From positions 3,603,501 through 3,667,500 of the forward strand of contig NZ_SRRY01000001.1 of NCBI RefSeq assembly GCF_004792295.1: a stretch of DNA of 64,000 bases, in the 5' to 3' direction. A program made the position numbers and the translations under genes. This stretch comes from Pseudoalteromonas sp. MEBiC 03607. Lineage in GTDB: Bacteria; Pseudomonadota; Gammaproteobacteria; Enterobacterales; Alteromonadaceae. A model generated the notes under the pieces. That model was not told the origin of the DNA and did no database searches. It saw nothing but the letters and a program-made list of their open reading frames with translations. Shown here piece by piece: positions 57,668-64,000 of the stretch (positions are counted from its first letter, which is position 1; each line of letters begins with the position of its first letter).

Positions 57668-58147
57668 CAACAACTAAGCAAGAAGCTTAATGAGTAAACG
57701 GATATGGAAGTATTACTCATAAAACCGCGGAATAAGGTTCATTAGGATAAAAAGGAACTAAGGACAGGCTCAGGAAGAGTATCGCAATGGAATGACACAC
57801 TAAGGACAACATCAGGATGATGTGAAATGGCATAACAACAGGACGTTGTTATACAGGATGTTTCAAAAGTGGATTAAAGGACAGGCCGAAAGGTATCGCA
57901 ATGGAATTGCTAACATATGGATAGTGTCAGGACGACGCGTAAAGGATAGGTAAAGAAATTACCCGCATGGATGTAAAGGAGTGACAAGGAAACAAGGCTG
58001 GAAAGCCTTACATTGCATAGAACCAAAAAGTAAAGTGCAATCGCATGGATAGGCAAAGTTTAGGGAGTTGATTAGATTCAATTGCAGGATGCAAAAAATT
58101 AAGAAGATTCCGCAAGCGCGACTAGCAATAGTTCGCGCTTTTCTTTT
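57668..58147 (+). ncRNA. csrB: CsrB-family CsrA-sequestering small RNA
   Basis: A non-coding stretch with 25 GGA triplets between 57700 and 58089, mostly as AGGA, AAGGA, CAGGA or ATGGA. Several sit in small hairpin loops: CATCAGGATGATG (57810-57822), AACAACAGGACGTTGTT (57834-57850), GCAATGGAATTGC (57898-57910), AAGGCTGGAAAGCCTT (57994-58009) and TTGCAGGATGCAA (58082-58094). It ends in a Rho-independent terminator. This is the hallmark architecture of CsrB/RsmY-type RNAs, which bind many CsrA dimers and relieve their translational repression. No long open frame is present. The 5' end is estimated from the -10 and may be off by some bases. Confidence 0.9.
58114..58147 (+). terminator. Terminator of the CsrB-like RNA
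   Basis: AAGCGCGACTA, loop GCAA, TAGTTCGCGCTT (one bulged base) followed by TTCTTTTG. Confidence 0.85.
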
Positions 58148-58217
58148 GCCTGAAAATAGTTATTCCAATCCGCAACAATACTTAATCATTTTGAGGGATT
58201 AATTAAGCAAATTAGTA

Positions 58218-58907
58218 TTACTCTGGGCGTCCTTTATTTCGCTTTCCTAGTAAATATGCATCCCTAAACTTTATAAAGTGCGTTTCGAGCTTTTGTGTAG
58301 CATCTACTTCACCAGCAAGCGCAAGCACCATTATCGCGACCTCAGCTGTACCTAGTTGATGCTCATGTGGAGCAACTCGTAAACGATAATCTGAAAGCTT
58401 TTCTGGGGTAATAGACAATACAGGTAAGTTATCTAAATAAGGGCTTTTGCGAATCATCTTTTTTGCTTCACGCCAAGTACCATCTAAAAAGATAAACAAT
58501 GGGCGCTTACCTTGCTGTGGCGATACTTCATCGATTACTCGCGTTTCATCTTCAACATCACTCGCCGGAAAAATCACCATTGGCTGATATTGTGGGTCTT
58601 GTAATAAGGCTAATAATGCGTGATCAGGTTCTGTTCTGTCCCACTTAAAGGCATAGTTTTCAGGAATAATTTCAGCAATCAAACGCCCTGTATTCGATGG
58701 TTTAAAGCTTTCATTATGATACATCAGTAAACACACTGCGGCATTACACTGCGCTTGTTCAACACCTTCACAAATGCAATAGTTTTCAGCTAATAAACAA
58801 CGCTCACAACGAGTAAGCTTTGCACCTCGTGCTTTAAATTCGCGCCTTGATTCGCTCATTTGCTGTGCGCGAAGCGCTAAAACTGCGTTATTAAAAATAT
58901 TAGCCAC
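58218..58907 (-). CDS. tapT: tRNA-uridine aminocarboxypropyltransferase (DTW domain)
   Basis: Transfers the 3-amino-3-carboxypropyl group of SAM to uridine 47 of tRNAs (acp3U). The N-terminal Cys cluster CERCLLAENYCIC (Cys34, 37, 44, 46) probably binds zinc. The DTW motif is present as FLDGTWREAKKMIRKSPYLD, and SNTGRLIAEI and YRLRVAPHEHQLGTAEVA match E. coli TapT (YfiP) along most of its length. 229 residues, close to 232 in E. coli. It stands alone, transcribed towards the CsrB-like RNA. Confidence 0.93.
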   Translation of the reverse strand: MANIFNNAVLALRAQQMSESRREFKARGAKLTRCERCLLAENYCICEGVEQAQCNAAVCLLMYHNESFKPSNTGRLIAEIIPENYAFKWDRTEPDHALLALLQDPQYQPMVIFPASDVEDETRVIDEVSPQQGKRPLFIFLDGTWREAKKMIRKSPYLDNLPVLSITPEKLSDYRLRVAPHEHQLGTAEVAIMVLALAGEVDATQKLETHFIKFRDAYLLGKRNKGRPE

Positions 58908-58990
58908 TGTGATTACCGAAAAATTAAACGGCGCATATTGTAGCTAAAATTAATGGTAATAGAAATCTACCATCTAATGATGAGTTATTT

Positions 58991-59308
58991 TTATACCAAG
59001 GCTAACAACCTTACTAATGTCATCTTTGTAAGTTCACCCATTTGTTCATGATTACTTAAAGCATACACAGCACCTTCAACGGCGCTCTCATCTATATCTT
59101 GACGAGACTCTAAAACACTGGCCCAAAGCACCAGATCATCAAAATCAATTTCACCATTAATAGCTCGCTCTAGAACTTGGCGAAATACTGTCTTGGTCAA
59201 TATATATTCACCCTCTTGGCTATCTGGGCAGGCAGCAATTACAGTGATAGCCTCATCCCAAAACTCCCCAAAACAAGCGAACTGACTTAATGCGTGTAAT
59301 TTATCCAT
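58991..59308 (-). CDS. Hypothetical protein, 105 aa
   Basis: Small acidic, mostly helical protein without signal peptide or membrane segment. Family not recognised. Visible features: MDKLHALSQFACFGEFWDEA at the front and a central EIDFDDLVLWASVLESRQDI that recalls small helical proteins annotated only as hypothetical. AAGGT lies about eleven bases before the ATG. It is divergent from the cysteine-rich gene by 44 bases. Confidence 0.7.
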   Translation of the reverse strand: MDKLHALSQFACFGEFWDEAITVIAACPDSQEGEYILTKTVFRQVLERAINGEIDFDDLVLWASVLESRQDIDESAVEGAVYALSNHEQMGELTKMTLVRLLALV

Positions 59309-59352
59309 TTGCTATGCTTACCTTTTAAACTGACCGGTTAATCCTTGACTCA

Positions 59353-59703
59353 ATGACAACCCTTACCTGCTCACACTGCGGTGCCTCATTAACATGTCGT
59401 GCTGATGATATAAATGCCTGCTGGTGTAACGAACTGCCTGCAATCTTACCTATTAATAATGCAACATCCTGCTTATGTCGTGAGTGTACTATAAAACAGA
59501 TAAATATCTTTTTATCAAAACTATATGAACAGCCCCTGGCTGAGCAAATAGCCTTTGCGAAACCCTTTTACCAGCATGGTAATTTGATTGAAAACCTCGA
59601 TTACACATTAGAAAACAACTATATGGTGTTTAGCCGCTGGTTCTTTTTAAAGCGTGGTAAGTGCTGCACCAACGGGTGTACTCATTGTCCCTTCAATGAC
59701 TAA
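59353..59703 (+). CDS. Cysteine-rich CWC plus DUF5522 domain protein
   Basis: 116 residues. The N-terminal half is a cysteine-rich CWC-type domain (CSHCGASLTC, then the CWC motif in INACWCNELP, then CLCREC). The C-terminal half is the DUF5522 pattern, ENLDYTLENNYMVFSRWF followed by KRGKCCTNGCTHCPF. The roughly twelve cysteines suggest metal or Fe-S binding. The two domains are usually found separately or in neighbouring genes, so this is a natural fusion. The function is unknown; related small proteins occur widely in proteobacteria and Bacteroidetes. Confidence 0.82.
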   Translation: MTTLTCSHCGASLTCRADDINACWCNELPAILPINNATSCLCRECTIKQINIFLSKLYEQPLAEQIAFAKPFYQHGNLIENLDYTLENNYMVFSRWFFLKRGKCCTNGCTHCPFND

Positions 59704-59887
59704 CGACTCCTCACTAGAGTATTTATTCAAATAACGTGAATTTTTTTGCAAATAAGACATGACGAAAAGAATAAAAATACATTATAATTGGATATAAATT
59801 CACTAATTCACTCTAGAATTACGCTTAAATTATTAACTTTGTTTAATTTTTGAGCATAAATTTACTACAACATAATCGGAATCAATC

Positions 59888-62320
59888 ATGAACACCTTTA
59901 AGCCTGCTCTACTTGCAAGTGCAATTTCTGCGGTTTTAATCAATAGCAATATGACGTTTGCAGCTGAAGATGCTATAGAAGTTGATAAATCAATTGAAAC
60001 TATTCAAATCACTGCAACACGACGTGCAGGTTCAGTGCAAGATGCACCGCTTAATATCACAGCCCTAAATGGTGATGTAATTAGCGACCAAAACATTGGT
60101 GATCTTGAAGATGTCGCGCGCTGGGTACCAGGCTTAACAATTTCTGATCAAGGTGGCCGTGAAGGTTCTCCGATAATCGTTCGTGGTTTAAACACAAATA
60201 CCTCTGATCGTATTTCTGATAGTGGCACAGTGGCCACTTATGTTGGTGAAATTCCACTTAGCATCGACTTACGTTTAACTGATGTTGACCGTGTAGAGGT
60301 GTTAATTGGTCCACAAGGTACACTTTATGGTGCGGGAACTTTAGGCGGTGCGATCCGTTACTTACTTAAGCAGCCCGATCTAGATCTAACAGAAGGTCAG
60401 GTTACAGGCGATGTATTTAGTATCAACGAAAGCGACGGCACCGGCGGTGAGTTTGGCGTGGTATTCAACACTCCGCTTATTGAAGAAAAACTCGCATTTC
60501 GTGCCAGCTTAAACTATTACGATAACCCTGGTTACATTGACTACACTCACGTGGTTCAAGAACCGGGTGTATCAAACCCAAACCCTGACTTTTCAGACAG
60601 CAGCGATGTAAATGCCAACTTAAAAAGCGTAAGCGATGTTAACGATGAGCAAATCACCACAGCACGTTTATCACTGCGTTGGCTTGCAACCGAAGATGTT
60701 GATGCAACGCTAAACTACTTTTATCAAAAGCAAGAAAATGGCGGTAACTCGACATCGCAATACGGCTCACTTGCTGATAGTAGTGCACTACAAGGTGTCC
60801 CAGGAAAGTACGAAAACGTAGCTCGTGTACTTGAGCCTGGCGAAGAAGAAAATGATTTATTAAGTTTAGAAGTAAAAGCAGATCTTGGTTTTGCTGAGCT
60901 GGTATCTGCATCTGGTTGGTCTAGCTATGAGCAGTCTGGTCAACGCGATCAAACTGATCTACTTTACGATATTTGGTCAGGTTATGCTGACTTCCCTTCT
61001 TTTGTTGGCTACACGCACGATACCTCAGATCGCGATACCTTTACGCAAGAGCTTCGTTTAGTATCAAATAGTAATAGTGCTTTTAACTGGATTGTAGGCG
61101 GCTTCTACAACAAAGTAGAAAGTTACTCAGATGACCGTGAGTACACGCCGGGTCTGACTGAGTATTGGGGTGGCGGTATTCCCAATGTTGAACAAGACCT
61201 TGAGTATATTCTAATTTCAGATAGTGAAACCACAGAAAAAGCACTTTTTGGTGAAATCGGCTACAGCATCACAGATCAGTTTGATATAACTTTAGGTGCT
61301 CGTTTTTACGAATACGATGTATCAACAACATCAGGTTCTGCAACACCGCTTTACTCAGGGGATTTTGATTCACTCGATAATCTAGTTATGGAAAATGTAA
61401 GCGCCAGCGATAACGGAAACTTATTCAAGTTTAATGCTAACTATACATTCGATAATGGTGTGCTTGCTTACTTTACCGTGAGTGAGGGTTTCCGTATTGG
61501 TGGTGGTAACGGTATTGCCCCGTGCCCTGATGTACTACCTGAACAACAAATTGTTTGTGCTCTACCAAACGAAGAAGATTACAAGCCAGATACAACAGTC
61601 AACTATGAGCTAGGCTTTAAGTCGTCATGGTTACGTAACCGCCTACACTTCAATGCAGCGCTATTTAATGTTGATTGGAAAGATGCGCAAGTTGGTAGCA
61701 GCACTGTAAATGGCCAAGAATTAATTACCTCGAACGCAGGCTCTGCTAATTCTAAAGGTGTTGAACTTTCTACTCGCGCAATGATTGGTGATAACTGGGC
61801 AGCGTATGCAACATATGCGTATGCAAAGGCTGAATTGACCGAAGATGCGCCTTACTTATTTGGTGTATTAGGCGACGACCTAGCGCAATACCAAAGCTAC
61901 TATGATGGTGCCAAAGGCGACCGTTTACCGGGTGCTCCTGAGCATCAATTCTCATTTGGTCTTCGTTACGAGCAAGATATCCTAGGCGATAAACTATTAA
62001 GCGTAAACTACGGTATTACAGCGCAAAGCGATGTGATCACCAAAGTAGGCTTAAAAGCAGACGGCGAAGTATTACCGGGTTATGCACTAAGTAACTTATC
62101 TGCCAAAATTACTGGCGATATGTGGTCTGCAACGCTTTACGTAGACAACTTATTCGATAAGTATGCATTCACTTCTGTACGTCGTGATAAGTCTTGGGCT
62201 GGTATGTCGCAATATGCTGAGCTTAATAAAGAGCTACCTGAGCTGCAGCGTGTTTATGGCCACTACACCACCGCGCCTCGTACTATCGGTATGAAGTTTA
62301 GCTACAACTTTGAGCTGTAA
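59888..62320 (+). CDS. TonB-dependent receptor, 810 aa
   Basis: Outer-membrane active transporter. Signal peptide ending MTFA, then a TonB-box/plug region (IETIQITATRRAGSVQDAPL, VARWVPGLTISDQGGREG, PIIVRGLN, GPQGTLYGAGTLGGAIRYL) and a barrel ending in FSYNFEL. The plug resembles the iron-siderophore-like or small-molecule receptors common in Alteromonadales and Sphingomonadales; the ligand is unknown. A terminator follows, and 41 bases later a TPR-sulfotransferase gene starts, a pairing seen repeatedly for this receptor type. Confidence 0.92.
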   Translation: MNTFKPALLASAISAVLINSNMTFAAEDAIEVDKSIETIQITATRRAGSVQDAPLNITALNGDVISDQNIGDLEDVARWVPGLTISDQGGREGSPIIVRGLNTNTSDRISDSGTVATYVGEIPLSIDLRLTDVDRVEVLIGPQGTLYGAGTLGGAIRYLLKQPDLDLTEGQVTGDVFSINESDGTGGEFGVVFNTPLIEEKLAFRASLNYYDNPGYIDYTHVVQEPGVSNPNPDFSDSSDVNANLKSVSDVNDEQITTARLSLRWLATEDVDATLNYFYQKQENGGNSTSQYGSLADSSALQGVPGKYENVARVLEPGEEENDLLSLEVKADLGFAELVSASGWSSYEQSGQRDQTDLLYDIWSGYADFPSFVGYTHDTSDRDTFTQELRLVSNSNSAFNWIVGGFYNKVESYSDDREYTPGLTEYWGGGIPNVEQDLEYILISDSETTEKALFGEIGYSITDQFDITLGARFYEYDVSTTSGSATPLYSGDFDSLDNLVMENVSASDNGNLFKFNANYTFDNGVLAYFTVSEGFRIGGGNGIAPCPDVLPEQQIVCALPNEEDYKPDTTVNYELGFKSSWLRNRLHFNAALFNVDWKDAQVGSSTVNGQELITSNAGSANSKGVELSTRAMIGDNWAAYATYAYAKAELTEDAPYLFGVLGDDLAQYQSYYDGAKGDRLPGAPEHQFSFGLRYEQDILGDKLLSVNYGITAQSDVITKVGLKADGEVLPGYALSNLSAKITGDMWSATLYVDNLFDKYAFTSVRRDKSWAGMSQYAELNKELPELQRVYGHYTTAPRTIGMKFSYNFEL

Positions 62321-62334
62321 TTAAACATACCCAT

Positions 62335-62366
62335 AAAAGCCTTGCCACTTTTAGGCAGGGCTTTTT
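62335..62366 (+). terminator. Terminator of the second TonB receptor gene
   Basis: AAAGCCTTGCC and GGCAGGGCTTT (one G-U pair) form an 11-bp stem with five T after it. Confidence 0.85.
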
Positions 62367-62406
62367 AATAATTAAGTATTCTGGTGAATTGATATAATAT
62401 GCGCTT

Positions 62407-63945
62407 ATGCTAAATGATACCCAACAAGCGCTTCGCGCTCATATCCAACAGTTGTTAAGCAACAAGCAACTAAACGATGCACATTACCTACTTGTGCAGC
62501 GCCTAAAGCAAAATCCTGAAGACCACGTTTGTTACTTTTTACTCAGCGAAGTTAACACCGCAGCTGGTGATATCAACAAAGCGATTAAACTCCTTGAAAA
62601 AGCGCTAAGCCTAGCCTCTTTTGCGATTTACCATTTAGCCCTTGCCAAGTTATACGTACTGTTAGGCAAAGTAAGTAATGCAGCTGTGCACTATCAAAGC
62701 GCGTTGCAAACAGCTGACTTTAGCGCCGCTGACTTTGATACATTAGCTAATATTGCCACCCGTTTAGGGCATTATGACGACGCTCTTAACTTGCAAAAAG
62801 CAGCCTACCAACGCAACAAGGATAACCTACAAATTAGCTATAATTTGGCGGTGTGTTTTAAAATTCACGGACTGTTCGATGAAGCTAAAAGCTTGTTACA
62901 GCAACTAACTACAAAGCAACCTCGCTTTTATCAAGCCCACTATTCGCTGGCTGAACTCAATACTGTTCTAGATGCAGAGCAACATATTCAAAAACTACAA
63001 ACTTTGGCGGATAAAGAAAAAAGCATTGTTGAACAACAAGTGTATTTTCATAGTCTTGCTCTTAATTATGAGCACCTCAATGACTACAAAAATGCATTTA
63101 AGTACTTTGCACTAAGTAAGCAAGTCATAGCAAGTAAACTTAACTATCAAGCAAGCCAACACCACCACTTTTGTCAAAAGCTCATTACGCAAAGTAAGCA
63201 GCAAGTACTTGCAAGAAGTGACTCTGAGTTCTCGCCTGTTTTTGTTGTTGGTATGCCCCGCTCTGGCACAACCTTAGTTGAAAAAATCCTTAATCAAAGT
63301 ACACAGCTACGAGGTATTGGGGAATTAAATGATATTGCGCAATTGATACAACACGCCACGCAATCAGCTCGTGTGATTGATAGCGAAATGCTTGATAAAG
63401 CTTATTCATCAACCGCTGTAACTAAAGCACTCGCTAGCTATCAGCAAAGAGCACAGCTGCTGAGTGATGGCCTTATAAGTTGTGATAAACAGCCATTTAA
63501 CTTTTACTATATTGATTTTATTTTAGCGGCATTTCCTAATGCTAAAATCGTTTGTATGCAACGGGAGTGGCGTGATTGCAGCATTGCCAATTTTAGGCAG
63601 ATGTATAGCCCGCAAAGTGTGTTTCATCACTACAGCTTTACACTTGAAGATATAGCCTCATTCCATCAAGATTACTTGGCTTTAGTCAGTCATTTTGCCA
63701 ACAAGTATCCTGAAAACGTTTTTTTACAAAGCTATGAGCAATTAGTGGCCGAGCCTACCCAACAAACTCAGAAGCTCTATGCGTTTTGTGATTTAAGCTG
63801 GCAGGAAAACTGCCTAACTTTTTATAAAAACAATGCAGCATCAGCCACCGCGAGTAAAAAACAAATTCGCCAGCCACTGAATAAAAACAGTATCGGCAGC
63901 TGGCAAAATTACGCTGAGTTTATTGATGCGGGCCTGTTTCAATAG
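62407..63945 (+). CDS. TPR-repeat sulfotransferase family protein
   Basis: 512 residues. The first 260 or so are tetratricopeptide repeats (for example VCYFLLSEVNTAAGDINKAI, YHLALAKLYVLLGKVSNAAV). The C-terminal half is a PAPS-dependent sulfotransferase-like domain. Its 5'-phosphosulfate loop is VVGMPRSGTTLVEKIL near residue 281, and a second nucleotide-binding part lies around AKIVCMQREWRDCSIANFRQ. The fold is that of protein-tyrosine/carbohydrate sulfotransferases; the acceptor is unknown. It lies just downstream of a TonB receptor. The last 26 bases overlap the convergent sulfurtransferase gene. Confidence 0.87.
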   Translation: MLNDTQQALRAHIQQLLSNKQLNDAHYLLVQRLKQNPEDHVCYFLLSEVNTAAGDINKAIKLLEKALSLASFAIYHLALAKLYVLLGKVSNAAVHYQSALQTADFSAADFDTLANIATRLGHYDDALNLQKAAYQRNKDNLQISYNLAVCFKIHGLFDEAKSLLQQLTTKQPRFYQAHYSLAELNTVLDAEQHIQKLQTLADKEKSIVEQQVYFHSLALNYEHLNDYKNAFKYFALSKQVIASKLNYQASQHHHFCQKLITQSKQQVLARSDSEFSPVFVVGMPRSGTTLVEKILNQSTQLRGIGELNDIAQLIQHATQSARVIDSEMLDKAYSSTAVTKALASYQQRAQLLSDGLISCDKQPFNFYYIDFILAAFPNAKIVCMQREWRDCSIANFRQMYSPQSVFHHYSFTLEDIASFHQDYLALVSHFANKYPENVFLQSYEQLVAEPTQQTQKLYAFCDLSWQENCLTFYKNNAASATASKKQIRQPLNKNSIGSWQNYAEFIDAGLFQ

Positions 63946-64000
63946 GTAGGTCGTGACGAGCGCCCCATTCACTCCAAGAGCCATCATAAACACGTAAGTT
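63920..64000 (-). CDS. sseA: 3-mercaptopyruvate/thiosulfate sulfurtransferase, C-terminal fragment
   Basis: The reverse strand from the right edge encodes 26 residues and a TAA: NLRVYDGSWSEWGARHDLPI and ETGPHQ. VYDGSWSEWG is the signature near the C-terminus of the two-domain rhodanese SseA, which transfers sulfur from mercaptopyruvate or thiosulfate. The rest of the gene lies beyond the window. The end overlaps the TPR-sulfotransferase gene by 26 bases. Confidence 0.85.
   Translation of the reverse strand, partial: NLRVYDGSWSEWGARHDLPIETGPHQ

Overview
The window reads as chromosomal DNA of a marine gammaproteobacterium of the order Alteromonadales, most likely Pseudoalteromonas. This is inferred from gene content, protein similarity recalled from the family, low-to-moderate GC, the purL-mltF-tadA and rsmD/ftsYEX-rpoH neighbourhoods, the large TonB-dependent receptors, a CadC-like regulator with a TolB-type domain, and a DUF3718-like protein. 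No database search was run. Almost all of it is densely packed core genome. I see no prophage, CRISPR array, tRNA or rRNA gene, and no transposase.

Left part (1-21 kb): the 5' part of purL, then mltF, a 267-bp cruciform-forming repeat element, an unrecognised 56-aa basic protein, tadA, gsk and glsA. The divergent cell-division/heat-shock block follows, with rpoH, ftsX, ftsE and ftsY on the minus strand and rsmD on the plus strand. rpoH has a perfect CIRCE operator in its leader, and FtsY carries about 21 copies of a 15-residue acidic/basic repeat. Next come the macromolecular synthesis cluster (rpsU, yqeY-like, dnaG, rpoD), prmA and the dusB-fis operon.

Middle (21-46 kb): purH, an exported predicted methyltransferase and purD; two large c-di-GMP proteins flanking a DUF2797 protein; a histone-deacetylase-family enzyme; a tight five-gene minus-strand operon (creA, unknown, LysE/RhtB exporter, gamma-glutamylcyclotransferase-like, serine hydrolase); a small outer-membrane barrel and a tautomerase-family isomerase; a divergent CadC-like regulator and TonB-dependent receptor; then zapE, rsuA and a chemoreceptor.

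Right part (46-64 kb): a DUF3718-like exported protein, folA, obgE-rpmA-rplU, ispB, mdh and argR, a Dyp-type peroxidase, and a ferric-iron ABC transporter (fbpABC) behind a Fur-box-like site. The long stretch between fbpA and tapT is not empty. It encodes a CsrB-family regulatory RNA of about 480 nt with 25 GGA motifs and a terminator, preceded by a UvrY/GacA-type palindrome. After it come tapT, two small proteins, a second TonB-dependent receptor with a downstream TPR-sulfotransferase, and the 3' end of a mercaptopyruvate sulfurtransferase gene.

The least routine items are the CsrB-like RNA with its nested upstream palindrome and internal duplication, the CIRCE element at rpoH, the cruciform element next to the 56-aa gene, the FtsY repeat array, and a long stem-loop in the leader of the first TonB receptor.
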